Positions 48,490 to 62,500 of a stretch of 64,000 nt of DNA are shown here, piece after piece. A program made the translations under genes and the position numbers. The DNA lies in the NCBI RefSeq assembly GCF_023101765.2, contig NC_064237.1, positions 7,101,649-7,165,648 on the forward strand, read 5' to 3'. This stretch comes from Spodoptera frugiperda. Its lineage: Eukaryota > Arthropoda > Insecta > Lepidoptera > Noctuidae. Position 1 is the stretch's first letter, and each line of letters starts with the position of its first letter. The notes under the pieces are model-generated. The model saw only the letters and a list, made by a program, of their open reading frames with translations. It did no database searches and had not been told where the DNA came from.

Positions 48490-51400
48490 CTATATTAGTA
48501 TTCTCCTTAATATCAGGCACGTAAGTTTTGAAGAACTTAGTGACGTCATCAGTTATGCAGTTTTCTCCCTTGACTATAGTTATTTTGTAGCCGATACCGT
48601 AATGTTTTTTGAGGAAGTAGGGGGTCCCTATACATTGTAGTTGGCCCCCCGACATGATTGCTATTCTATCACCGAGTACATCGGCCTCGTCCATGAAATG
48701 CGTCGTCAGTATCATTGTGCGACCTGTGGAAATATATAAGTTTTTAAACTGACATGGCCACTAACACTATTATTAGAACTTGAGACGCGATATTTACCAT
48801 GTTCATCCGTGATCATGGCGCTTGCAACAGTGTCGAAATATCGGAAACTCATCGACATAATCATCGACATAAATAAACATGTTAAATATCCCGTCTCAAG
48901 TTCTAATAATGTGAAAATATATTTTTATAGTTTTAATTGATTCTTTATCTCGTATTTATATTTAGAATTGTAAATATATTTATAGGATTTATCTAAAATA
49001 GAAAACAAGAATAAAGTTTGAATATGTATGTATCCACAGATGAATGACAAAAAATATAAAACTTTGATCATAAATCATGCAAAAGGCGCAAAAACCAATT
49101 GAAATTGCGTTCATTAACATTATTCATTTTACTTAGAATTACTTAAATGTTCTTTTATTCCAAATTTAATGATAGAGTTAATTGTTTTTAAGTACGTAAA
49201 GAACGATGAATATAATTAAATTATGAAGTTTAATTTAATTTGCAAAGCAATTACTTGTCGTCTAGACTTCACAAGTAAGTATGCGTTTATTTTGACAAAT
49301 TACAGATGTTCTGACTATCAAAAACTCTAATAGTTTTAATAGTTCTTTTTTGTTTAGTTAATTTAGTTTTCTTGCGTCATGTAGCTACTAAGTAGTAGAT
49401 TTGTTACTTATTTATTATTACTGATTACTACTAAATTATTACTGAGTGAATATGTAATAGACTTTTGGCCTATGTTTTTTTACAATGAAATCGCCCCACT
49501 TCATATATAATGGTTGTATGGTTGTTATATTCATGGAACTACACAGTATACATATTTATATGGTATAACTTCGGAGAATCTAAGGTAGAGATTGGTGTTT
49601 TCCTCATAAAATCCACTTGTGTCACACAATAATACGAGTCACCGTAAAGCGGATGATTTAATATGGATAGCCAATTTCAAAGCCACGTCATTTCTTACCT
49701 ATACGGCAAATATAATTCTATGACTCAGCAGTGATGTCCAAACAAAACCAATATAGTTATTATAATTGACATATAAGATATATGATTGTTTAGGGCAAAA
49801 GGTTGTGTCCAAGTACACAAAACTATGTTGCTTGCTAGACATTTCAACATGTTTTGTAATCAAGCCATCCATAGCAAAACAATTCTAGTTCAAACAGCTT
49901 ATAACAATACAGACGGCAGGCCGCAGTCTGAACTCCAAGTATACAGCCGTTCATTGCCGAGGTTACTACCAATCATTTATTATGTAAGTAAGTAATCGTT
50001 TGGGAACCTTGACCCAATCCTTTTGAACTTACGTTCCGTGTTCCAAAACTTTAATTACTCTGTTGTGTATACAGGTATATTTTGAAGGACAAACCTTTCT
50101 TTTCTTTCTGCAGTAGGTCCCACAATGCGCGGCGCGCGGCAGGGTCAAGGCCGGACGTGGGCTCGTCCAGCAGTACCACGCGCGAGTTGCCGCACATCGC
50201 AGCCCCTACAGACAACCGCCGCTTCTGACCACCCGACAACTTCTCAGATGTCACGTCTCGCTACAAACAACATTTACATTAACAATGTTTCAGGATAGTG
50301 CGAAAAATAAATGCTTCAATATATTGAACCGTCGCTTCGATATGTGTCCATGGTGGGCCTTACGACACATAAACCTTTTCGATATCTAATAACAACTTCA
50401 CTGAAACAACGTCAAACTAGATAAATATCTACTTCAGCCTCATAAAATATTTATCTCATACATTTTTCCGCCAAGTCATTGTTGTGTTTATATAGGCGCG
50501 GAGGTTAGCTAGGGGGGCAAAAACTATACACCAACGTCACTTCTATATTTCTTAAGATATTAATCAATCACTAATACGATATGACAATTTCTTACTAACC
50601 TTTTCTTCTAATTCAAGGAGTTTGACGAAATGATCCACTTCGTCCTTTATTTTATTTTTAGGAACACCTTTTAGTCTTGAATAAAATATGATGTGTTCCG
50701 CGACCGTGAGGTCTGGGAAAAGTACGTTGTGTTGTGGACAGATGCCGAGTGACTTGCGTGCTTGACCAGTTTCCGTCACTATATTGTAACCGTTGATGTA
50801 CGCTTTCCCAGATGTAGGCGGAACCATGCCTGGATAGAATCAATGATGAAAAAAAACTATAAAGTATCATGACAAATGTACAAATCAATGTAATATTTAA
50901 AGCATCTATCAACGTATTATTAGTTTGTTAGAGCAAACACGAAGATACATTCCATGATTGATGTGGTTAATAGGAAGAGCTAAATTACAGTTAAGTGGAC
51001 GTAATTGGGCAGTTGTTTAGCACGCAAGTGCTACTTAGATACGTTTAGATGAACCGAAAAACGTCATTAACGCCGGGTATCCGCGGTTTTCCCATTGGTT
51101 CTCGGATCTTTGCCTGATTATGTAAGTATTCATACGACTGTGACCCGAATTGTAGAAAATTATAGTGGAGAGTTCCGAGACTTCCGAGTGCTTGTTATCA
51201 TGACATTCTTTTTATAAGCCTTTACAAATTGTCTGTGTATTGAATGAGAACGCGGAGCAAGATAGTATTTACTTAAAATGATGAGGTTTGTTCGTTTCGT
51301 AATAGTTAACGACTAAGGAAAATCCTTTTTACTTCGGTTGAGTGCCTACAGAACGAAGACTACGGTGTTGTGGAATATGAATATGAATATTTTATAAAGA

Positions 51401-54400
51401 AACATTTATACATATTTTAAGTTATGTCGAATGTAGGTTAGTATAACATGACTATCCTAGATGGGAGTGGAGTGGGCTTTCTAGTGAATTGTGTTAATCA
51501 TTCATATTTGATGGATGACTGTAGGTATGGTAGGTATCTAACATCTAGTGACAAATGTCAAGGTAAGAAAGTACCTGTAAGCATGGATATAGTGGTTGTT
51601 TTCCCGGCGCCATTGTGACCCAATAACACGGTGATCTCGTTCTCATACATTCTCAGGTTCAAATTGTCTACGACTTTTTTACGACCCTTGTATATTTTCG
51701 TTAAATTCTGAAACAAAAGTTCGCGTAAAATATTTTTACTCCCAAGTCCATAAACTATACCAGTAATAAAATAGCGCGTTAATAAATTTTATTTACTTTT
51801 ACGTTTTTGATGTTTACTGCATAAGTCCTCTGGTACCTATTCTCACAGCTCAGTAGTATAAACCTAAATATCTGAAGAATTTTATAATACGGTCAGGCTA
51901 GAAGTCAGGGCCGGTGAGTTTCTTTAAGATACCTATAGCAAACTTATAGCTAAGTACGGAGTTGTACATAAGTATATTGATGATGTCGTCTCCTTCGTTT
52001 ATTTAGCGCAATACAGTGATGTTTACTACCCCTTATCGTTATTAAATTGGTCAATAAGGAAGGATATTATGTTGTGTTACTTGAAAGAGATCAGACGTAC
52101 CCGAGTAGTGCGAGCAAAATATAAGCTATGTTGTTATGTACAGTGGAGGACAGATCCGTCTGATCAGTTTAAATTGCATTGCTTGGAGCCAGGAACAACA
52201 TTAAGGCATGCCCCATGAATGTTTCATCTACTAGAAAAGCGATAACTTCACAGCTTAGTGACGCAGCACATGTGATCAGGTGCAAGCAAATATTAACTTA
52301 GTCATTCACACAATTGTATCTAGGTACTAGCTATTTTATATTTATTTGAATATTTTTTTAGTAAATTAATAGACAGCTGACAATTTTATTACTCGACTAG
52401 ATCATTAGTTCAAAGACAATAATATTTCACCTTGTTAAACTAGGTGACCCGATGATCCGATGAAAGAATAAATGTTAACTTATTATACATAAGCATGGAA
52501 GACTTCATTTAGTTCGGTCAACTAAGACCTTGTTTTACCAATACGTTCACAGATTACGGACGCGCCGTAACAAAAAGTGAGTTTAACTAAGGTCAAACTG
52601 TGTAGGTATTCGTAATTTTCAGCAGTAGCTTGTTTACGTAAAACATTTGGTAACGTGTCGTGCGTGACTTACCTGTATGTTGACGCCCACTGGCACGCCC
52701 TTCGGTTCCTCGTCGTGGTCATGAACGACTTTCAACAAAGCATCATTGTACTCTGGATTATTTGAATCTTTACCCGTCATCTCTGTAAAACATAATTCTA
52801 TTACTCTTGGGAAAGATCAAATAAAGAAAATTCTCAGGTAGATAATTCTTAGGTAATCGGACGATACTCTCTCACTCTCTTCAGCTTCAGGCTCACCATT
52901 TATTCCATGGGAACTCATAACTGGTGAAATGTGACAGTTACATAGTAACATGTGCAAAGGTTCTATTCAGGAATACAAAATATAATAGCAATGTGCGTAG
53001 GTATAATTCATAGCAATATGCAATAGATAACGGAGTAACAACCAGCTTAGTCAGTAAAACATCGACGTAGGTACGAGGTTCGAAGTTCACTATTTGATTC
53101 ATCATAACGTAGCATCGTACAATAGGCATCTTGTATAACGATTCGCATTATGCAGTTTTAGTAGGTAAATAATAAATCATTTAAGAGCTATTAAAATTCT
53201 AATGCAACTAATAATGGCAGATAATTTAAATATCGATAAACCGGTTCCATTCGAGATGTTCCTTGTACAGACGCAATGACAATGACCTTGATTGCACGGT
53301 TTTTGTGATGATCGGTATTGATTCGTTACATGAGCTATATTGACGGATTACATAACACATGTTATGTATGTTATGTGTTATGTCTATCCATTCATTCCAA
53401 GCCTGACGGAAGGACGGAAGGACGGAGACCTATATTATTAAAATTGAAGAGAATACATCATGTCTGGGTAATAAATATTGAAAGGTATAATAAGTTTAGT
53501 GAGACTGACGATCAAGGGGTTTTTGAGCTTGACGAAATGTAGGTGAGTTATTGGTTTTGTTAGCTTAAGGAATTTTCAGTAATCGGTCAGCCCGGAGTCT
53601 AGAATCGGGCCTAATGTATTGTATAAGGATCGCTACTTATTACAAGAGCAGGGAATCATAAAATGAATCTTTGTCTACTCCATCGAAAAATAAAAACCGT
53701 GATTTAATCATAATGATGACCTAAAATATTATTTGTTTTACAAACCTGCTACTTTATGCTTTTTCGGTTTCCAAAAGCTCTTCGTCAGAGGGAAGTACCA
53801 GGGCAACGGGACTCCGTAGAGCCCTGGCCTTATCTTCTCGACATACATCGCTATCAACATGTAGAGTATCGAGTCAAGTATCAGCATTAGAACTATATGG
53901 CCCGGCTGTAGTTGATCCTGGTATGATATCGGAGTGAAGAACTCGTCCCATTGTAGACCTAATTGATATTGTAATAAGATTCAGTGTTATTCAAGTTAAA
54001 TAATAAAAATATTTACATAGTAAAATTTGGGTGTATAATTACTCATTTACGGCCGAACTTAATAACTGATCACCATCGATAATCTTTGGATTTAGTTAGA
54101 TTGATGTTGAACATATATGAGTTCTAGTTTATAGTTTCTGTCAAGTCAACACTTGAATCAATCCAGGGGTTAAGATCGGTCATTATTTCCGACCGGTAAA
54201 TGAAACACACAAGGTTTCAAGGTTCACAAGGTTTTGTGTTAGTAAATAATAAATATTATGAAATTAAGCATTACGTATTCCGTTTTATACTAAGTTCTAA
54301 GTACAATACTATTCACGTCAAGTAGGTACCTACGTTTCTATCATATTGCAGGAAAAAGAGCCGTCTAGAGCCAAATAAACGGTGATATGTAACTTTATAG

Positions 54401-57400
54401 GCAATTCGCAGTTTGCCAAGCATAATAGCAAATAAAACATAAGTGTATGTGTCATAGGAAAAGAAAAATAACTATACTTTATACTGCTTAGGATGATGTT
54501 ACTCATCTATTGTGTCTTTTAAGTTGTACTGCTGTAGGCGTCCGGTCGAAAGTTCAAATGAATAATTTAGTTCTTTGTTTAAGCCGTTTGAATTATTACC
54601 CCTACTACAAGTTAAGTACGATTAGTATACAATTTTTATGCATGACGTGCAATTATTGGATTTCTGTTGATTACACTAATTAATATGGATTATGAACCTC
54701 TTTCACAGTCAGGGTATTTTAAAGGTTTTATTCACACTTAGCACTTTTGTCAAACAACTTGCGTCATTAAATGACCCAATAGCTATTACAAGCCTATGGG
54801 ACACATCTACTAGTCTATAGGGAGTAACTTTTGGTATACAATTTTTTTGTTCGTACTGAGACTTTGATTTAAGTTATATCTAAGTGAATAGTATTTCAGT
54901 TGTTTTGACATTTAAAGTATTGAAGTTGGAGTGAATGGGACAGAAAGATCCTTGCCAATTTTCAGGAGTAGAGCATTAAATATCAAAACTGGTTCGCGAC
55001 ACTTACCTTTGGAAGTTCCTTCGCACATGATGATAATTTGGAACGCATATCCCATAGCAGTGTTTGATATCAGACTTAATAGCAGTTTCGTTGTCAGACT
55101 TATGTCTTCGTAAAGTACTTGAGTTAGCATGTACACAGAGTATGCGGCGAACCAGGCCAGGCCCATAAACGATGCAGCTGTATTGGCTGTGAAACATCAA
55201 TAGCATTACTATACGATAACAAACGTCCGCACTACAGATAAAATGTATATTCATACGGAATATCGAATACGGAATAGCTATTGTTTATTTTATTAGCCAC
55301 TAGGCAGACGGAAAGTATATAAAACTCACCGTAATTTATGTAATGATGGCTTACCTCGAGAAAAGAAGACGCTGACCATAAAAGAAAATGATAATGAGGC
55401 GATGACGAACAAGATCATAAAGAAAAAAAGGACGCTCCATGGTGTGAATGTAAGTACAGCGTAACCGTCGCCGGCCTCCGTGCGGTTGAAAGGTGTCTAA
55501 AACATACAATTCATTACTGTCTTGTTGATGTATTTATAATCATATACTTGAATACATATTCTATCAGTTTGTCTTCAGGATAACGGTACAAAACTACTTT
55601 CAAGTCTAAAATTTAGTCGTATCTAAAGTCTGTAGATAGATAGTTCATGCATAAATAACGATTTCAGCGAATGAATTTATTTTTCCGCGGAAATGTTTTT
55701 GGAATATAAATGGACGCATGAAATGTATCATACAGTTTGGAGTGGTTAGCTAATCTGACGGATTTATTTAAAATCGAAATGCTGCAGTATCGAAATTAAG
55801 GATCATCGTTATCCCGGACATATTAATTCCGCTGATTCCCCCTAACGGGAGCAATATAGCATGAATCAACTAACTTACCTTGAACAGGATCACAATAAGG
55901 ACAACAGATATGAGCAGGAACGAAAATTGTTTGATGAACCATGCCAACCAGTGTAACCACGACGGAAGGCCCATTATTGTCATTGTTTCCTGTTAAAACA
56001 ATATCACAATCGTTTAATACTTGCTTAATTAAATAGTTGAGTGCTTTGTAATTCTATAAGAGACATATTTACCTTTAACTGTAGCTCTTTCTCGAATGTT
56101 ACGACCCTGACAGTGTTGACGAAGGAATACGCGAAGCAGAGCATGATGATCATTGATATGAATCTTTCGAGTGCGACTAACAATTGATCTTCCCTGTATG
56201 CAAGTTGAGGTAGACGTTGTAGGTAAACTTTGGTGCCGATCGGCTTCCCGGCTTTCTGTTTTATTATTTCCTGTGATATAGCATGCTGAACCGCTAAGAA
56301 CATTTCTGGCGAATATCCTAAAACGCAAAGACCAAGCTTAGTTCAGTTCGCTGTTAACATTACGCAGTGGATACCATCTATGTATGTAATTACTTTCACG
56401 CAGGTATATTTTTAGATTCGTTTATGAATTCTTAGTAAGTTCCTGGTTTTGCGTCAGTCGCTTGTAAATTTATAGGCCCTATTTTTAGCCTTTTTACAAC
56501 ACATTTCTAATTCAATGTCGCTCATAAGGTTAGTTGTTTTTATCACAAACATGTGTTTATTTAGCCTTGAAATTGTACTGGCATCATTCGTAAATATAAG
56601 TATTATTTTTGCGAATCATCCGAATGATTTAACGGTCAAAGGTCGCAAGAAGAGGGACTTAGATACATATAGTCCACAATTTTATTAGATTCATGCACAC
56701 AGTGTAATTAAATTGATTGATGAAAAACTCACGGATTTATAATGAAATTTTAAATCAGTGAGTTTGCAATGTTGTGGTAATCTACACACGACACATAGGT
56801 AGGTATCTTGCGTAATAAAAATTACGTAAACAATGGAGATTAATGTTACAAACAGTATGCACCTACTTACTATAGGCTTAACTGCTTAGGACAGATATTT
56901 TTTACTTCATAGTTTTATAATCACAGTAGCCATTCGCGTTGGTATGAAGAAAGTAGCAATCAAGAATGAATAAATAAGTAAGTAGGTACCTACGACGTTC
57001 TGTAGGGGTGAATAATGAGAGGTGAATAAATGGTTTTATATGAATGGCACCTGGTGTTTTTCCACCGTACATGTCGTCGGGATCACGGGGACCAGGGCGC
57101 GGGAACAACGGATACAATAAATTCGTGCGCCAACTGGCCCTAAGTGGGTGCTCCACCATCGGAGTCCTCATCACAGCTGGGAATCTTAGGGTTAGAGTTA
57201 TGTCATCTGGCCATTCTGTAGCATCTGTAAATATTTATCAATTGTATTTTCCGCGAACTTTCGCGGTATTCATCTACCTACTAATGTAGGTACAGAAAAT
57301 CAATTCTCAGACATTCATGTACACATAATCTGATTTGTGAATATAATATTAGGTACTCACTTGCCATACTGTCATCAAATTGGATTCCAACAAGAATTTG

Positions 57401-57927
57401 GTTCATAGCATTAGGTTGGGTAAGAGCTAATTCCATTTCTTTAGCATTTTTGTAGCCTTTGGGTTGAGGTAAAACATTTGAATCAAATAGAAGAGCAAAA
57501 AGTATGCTAAAATTATCATCAGCTACCATTGCAATGGCATCCTTAGTTACCTTTCTAGTAAGAGGGTTTTCTGGAGAGAATGCCAGTGTTCCTGATTTTG
57601 TTGTTGTGAGATTGCCTCTGAATAAAAAACATAGTGAGTATGAGTGGTGGTTTTTTTTTAAATAGTTAAGTAAATAACTAGTTATTATCAAGTAAACTTT
57701 TATGTAGGTACTTACAAATTTCTGCCAGTTATGTTGAAATATGTTGGGAGAAATGGGGGATAACTTATATCTGGTTTTGATTTTGGGTCCACTAGGCATC
57801 TTGTTAGAATTAAAAATAAAGAAAATATCACAGGTGATGCTATTTCAAAAGCTGTTTGCCATTTATGCCTCCTTTGTAAAAGGAAGTTTTTCCAAATGAG
57901 GAGCTTTAGTTTGTCAAAGGCAGCCAT
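48490..57927 (-). CDS. ABCA-2 second copy, exons 1-13 only (frame intact, cut by the gap)
   Basis: Exons in transcript order: 57927-57716, 57617-57361, 57224-57051, 56317-56073, 55989-55879, 55496-55355, 55186-55007, 53958-53746, 52782-52673, 51707-51575, 50829-50600, 50260-50095, 48723-48490. The lengths equal those of the complete gene except exon 13, which is 234 nt here and in frame (five Gs near 48621). It covers the first transmembrane half and NBD1 through the H-loop (TTHFMDEAD) and then runs into the gap. It lacks the second half of the protein, so if it were a real separate gene it would be a half-transporter fragment. I regard it as the other allele or an unmerged contig end of the gene at 23559-43748. 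Confidence 0.88.
48767..48910. mobile_element. MITE, right copy of 34607-34748
   Basis: Same inverted ends and interior as the left copy, in the same place upstream of ABCA-2 exon 13. Confidence 0.7.
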
Positions 57928-59546
57928 AGTGTCAGGAGGGCATCTAAAATAAAAATTTAATAAGTAACATCAAGGGTATTCAATTAACTGCCACACTCAG
58001 GGACATTTAATGATAACTTAAACTATTCCTTAGTAACAATTTTGTATTGAAAATAATTGCTAAGGACTGTGGTAAGTAATCATTAAATGACTCTAAGTAA
58101 CTATGCTGGTTAGTGTTTATTCTATTCATCATATTAAGATTCTTCCTCAGTGATAATTTTAACTTCACTTTTAATACAGAAATTTACGATTTTTATTAAA
58201 ACTTTATCTAGATACTAAATATTCACTTTAAATAGTCATCAGCAGCATCAGAATAATATTATAAACAAAAACATTTGTTAAGTGCATTTAAAAATACTGT
58301 CTTATTAGTTTCTGATTGGACAGAAAAATAATTATAGTAGGTATTAACAATTTCTAATTAATTATTATTCTTTCAGTTAGATAGTGTACAATACCTAGGT
58401 GTGAAAGTTTATTTCATGTTGAATGCAATAATATCTAAATGAGAAATTAATTGACAGAAATTCTTTGCGATATTTTTATTAATAGATATTTATTGATTTT
58501 TTCAAAGCTGAAATATTATGTACCCATATTTCGCTTCCCTTCTCAGCTTTGTATTCCAGTACGTACAACGTCGTACAGACATAATATCAATCAATTCAAA
58601 GATCTCGTTAAACATTAATACAAACAATTATTTCTATCGACTGTTACTACTTTCCTAGTCCTATTTTTAAGTGGCATTTTTTTATTTTCGTCTCAGTAAT
58701 TAATCGGCGTGAAAAATCTTACCTGCATATTACGCATACATCCTATTTTTGCGGAATTTTCATAGATACGCAGATCACTGTTAAGGTATGGCACACTCAC
58801 ACACGATTTATTTAATTGATACTATTTTTGAAGGTCAATATAAAACCGTAAGCGAAACAGACCATTCTACAGGAGCCGAACCTCCCTTCCACTGTGACAA
58901 TTCAATGAATGAAAACGAGTTCCGATGACAACAGTAAGCACAAAGTTGGCAGATTTGACAATCGATTTGACATTGTCAAATTTAATGTCACATTTTGACA
59001 CTAGTTTAGCAGTGTTACAAAACATAAAAAAATGTATTGACTTCCATCGACAATTTTTTATTCGATTATATTGCTGGTGCTGTGCTTTGGATTATATTGC
59101 ATCAATAGTAAAATGATCACGTATTTACCTAGGGTATCGGTAAGTAGGTATTTCTTGTGTACAAAAAGTAACGTGCAAGAACTAAAATATACAAATCTTG
59201 TACTGTAAAAAAAAAATATCATACTTATAGTTAACCAAAACCAGACCCAGCCACCGGCAATTGCAAAAGATATTTTTAATGTAGCAGCTTCTCTACTTGC
59301 ATGATGTGTGGTTTGCATATTAAAGTGTTTTCTTGTCAGCTCTTGTATGGTATTCTTAATGTCATACATTTAGTCATGTGAATCATCGAAAGCACTAAAA
59401 ACCATAGATACATTGGAACACTTTTCAATTTTTTATCATGAAATAATCAAAATGGCGTTTACGTCAATGACATATCAATGTTTTCTATTGGATTTTTTTG
59501 TTTAAAAATGTTATAAATGTAATTTTGCAACGATTGTTTCTTTAAT
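57928..59546. promoter_or_regulatory. Divergent ABCA-2/USP intergenic region, right copy
   Basis: Same length (1619 bp) and content as 43749-45367, including the MITE at 57986-58109, the splice signals of the inferred ABCA-2 5' UTR intron and the 103-codon open frame on the reverse strand at 59058-59369. The base following TTTACGTCA near 59466 differs from the left copy (GTGACA there, ATGACA here), one of few changes in this part. Confidence 0.4.
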
Positions 59547-62500
59547 ATGTCTACCAATAATTTATCTTCGGTTTTAAAATCTTGTTCAGAGAGTGAGCTG
59601 ATTAATGAAGTGTCCGACAACAGTATGACACAGAAGCAGGTGGAAGGATCCCGATTAAAACGTACATTTACCCTGCCTCGCAATCCATTTGGGACTACAA
59701 AACCTGGATCCAGTAAGAATAAAAGCAATGAGAGTGAAAACAAGCCAACAAGTGCCAGTTCCACAATAGTAGATGCTCCTAAAGACGAAAATGGCATAGA
59801 AAGGAAGTTGTTTAGAAGGCCATCATGGAAAAGATTTTTAAACAAGATAGCGCAACATATGAGCACTGTTCATGTATCAGGTGTAAGTATATTTCAATTT
59901 CTGGATAATTGATACACTGCCAGTGTCGAGAGAATAGAAATTAAGTTATTATTTACTCTTATTGTCATTGTATAATGGTGAATCAGTCGTTATCTGTGTA
60001 TTGTTTGGTGATTAATAACAAATGAAATACCTAATGACATCAAAACAAGCTGTAATACACATTTTCTTTATTTTAATTTCCAATCAGACATGTGTCTAAT
60101 TGGATTCTTACTGGTTAAATGAAAATTCATAATCACACTATTTACAGGTGAAGTCTGCACCAGCTCTAGTGAATGGTGAGCGTGTTCCTTGCAGTGGAGA
60201 TCCTCCATGGCCACCAGGCTCCACCCCGGCTGCTACAGGAATCAAAAACCATGGCAACACTTGCTACATGAATGCTGTCTTGCAGTGTCTCTCACATACT
60301 GATGTTATAGCTGAATATTTTGTTTTAGACCATTACAAAGTGAGTTTTGTGTTGAAATTCCTGATGAATAATTTAAGTAATACACATTTTGTGAAGATAT
60401 TCTAGAAATGTTGTTCATAACAATCATAATAAGTCATATTATTATTATATTTTTTTATCTAGGTTGATCTACAGAAAAGAAATAAAATTAACTCAAAGAA
60501 ATATGGTACCCGAGGTGAAGTGACTGAGCAACTGGCAGCAATTCTAAAAGCTCTCTGGGCTTGCCATTATACCCCTGATATGAGCACAGCTTTTAAGGTA
60601 TCATGTTATCTCAAATAAATAATTAGTTTTTATTATTAATTAAAAATGTAATATTCATAAATAGCGCCAAAAAGAGAGTATCTGTTTCAATCTCGACCTT
60701 GTCTGCGCTCTACCTATATAATTATCTATCCTTGATAATGCCTCACTTGTAGCTGAGAATATTATAAAAATATTCTTGTTTGGTTTGGTGGTTTGCATTG
60801 AAAATAGTTTCATTATGATTATGTTCAAGGTTGTATAAAACATGACTAATATTTTGTTAAAAAAAAATTGTCTAACTATATGTAACAGTAATGACTATTT
60901 TTATTTTCTTCAACAAACATACATTTTGTATTATAAATATTGATGAAAAGTGTATTGAAGTTACATAACAATTTTAATCATATAACTATTCTAGTAGAAT
61001 AAAGGTTTCATTTGTTTAATATATTTCAGGGTGCAGTTGAAAGACATGGTACACAATATAGGGGCAATAGTCAACATGATGCACAAGAATTTTTATTTTG
61101 GCTATTGGATAAAGTTCATGAAGATTTAAATACAGCTACAAAGAAGAAATATAAAACTATTAAGGTAAGCAGTACTAATTGCAGTTCATCGAAGTGGCTT
61201 AAAAAGTGTTGTCTGCACTGTTGCTTTTAATTTGTGTTTATTTTTTATTTTAGAATACATGTGGCAAGCCTGATGAAGTAGTAGCAGCTGAAACATTAGC
61301 CAATCATGCCAGGAGAAATAGTTCATTTGTACAGGCCGTTTTCCAAGCTCAGTACAGGTATGGAAGTTGTGTAAATTATTCTTGTTGTTAACTTTCTGTT
61401 GTTTTGATTGAATCAAGTTTTGTTTTATCACAGTTTTTATTGCATAGGTATTTATTCACTGTTTTTAAGTATTGTATTGCTCAATTTCATCATTAATTAT
61501 TGAAACATCACTACAGGTCAGCACTGACATGTGCAAAATGTGAGCGCACATCATGTACATTTGACCCGTTCCACTGTGTGAGTGTACAGCTACCTTCACG
61601 ACTGGCCACCACCCAGCCCTCACCGCTGCCTGTCAATGTAAGTGTTGTGTAGCATATTTTAATAATTTATTTATTGAATAGTTTTATAATCTGTATGCAA
61701 TAGTAGTTACAGACTTGCAGCCATGTTCAAAGTATGTCACTATGACAAATTAGGGTCAGTTTGCATACTGTTTTTGTAGGCTTGTTTGCAAGTATGTTAT
61801 ACACTACTTATTTACATTGTGACTTACCATTATATTATTGTGGTCTCCAAAATCAATTGATATAAATGTACCTTTGGGGTTAGTGTTCTATAAGCTGCAA
61901 AATGTCCGGAAGTAAATTAGTATTCTGTCTATATCTATAATACAAAATTAACTTTAAATTTCAGGTTGTATATGTGAACCAGCAGCCAAGACAAGTGCGT
62001 ATTGGTGTAGAGCTTACACCAAACATGACTATGGATGACTTGCGGACAACATTACATAATGATACGGGAATTGACAGGGACCATATCATCATGGCGGAAA
62101 TTAATGAAATGGGTAAATATATTGTATGACCTTAACATTGAATCTATACTAATATTATAAAGCTGAAGAGTTTGTTTGTTTGATTGTTTGTTTGTTTGTT
62201 TGAACGCGCTAATATCCGGAACTACTAGTCCGATTTGAATAATTCTTTTTGTGTTGGATAGCGCAATTATCGAGGAAGGTTATAGGCTAAAAAACATCAC
62301 GCTACTATCAATAGGAACCGAGCAGAGCGGGTAAAACCGCGCGGAAGCAGCTAGTGTATTATAAATTTTGAAGTTTAGGAATTATTTAAAGAATTTCCAG
62401 AAGAATATGTCAGTTTTATTAACCTGAGTTTAATTATATTGCTATGTCTCATTTCTATATGTACGTAATTTCAGGTTGGTGTAACGCGCGAGCGGGCTGG

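Larger units (their letters stand above)
48304..62316. repeat. Right copy of the 14-kb duplicated segment
   Basis: This matches 34142-48203 throughout, in the same orientation. It begins within the foldback-element right arm (matching 34142 onward) and the match ends where the left copy runs into the N run. Differences seen include a single-base insertion in ABCA-2 exon 13, one Asp-to-Glu change just before LSGGQ in exon 12, small intron indels and a largely different USP intron 6. Confidence 0.95.

Noticed and set aside
48490..57927. A half-size ABCA gene (one TMD plus one NBD)
   Set aside because: It stops at the gap at an exon whose next exon exists in the left copy; the truncation is due to the gap.
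34142..62316. Genuine recent tandem gene duplication of ABCA-2 and USP
   Set aside because: A 100-N gap sits at the join, both sides end in transposons and each gene is complete in only one copy; an assembly overlap explains all of it. It remains possible and is stated as testable.
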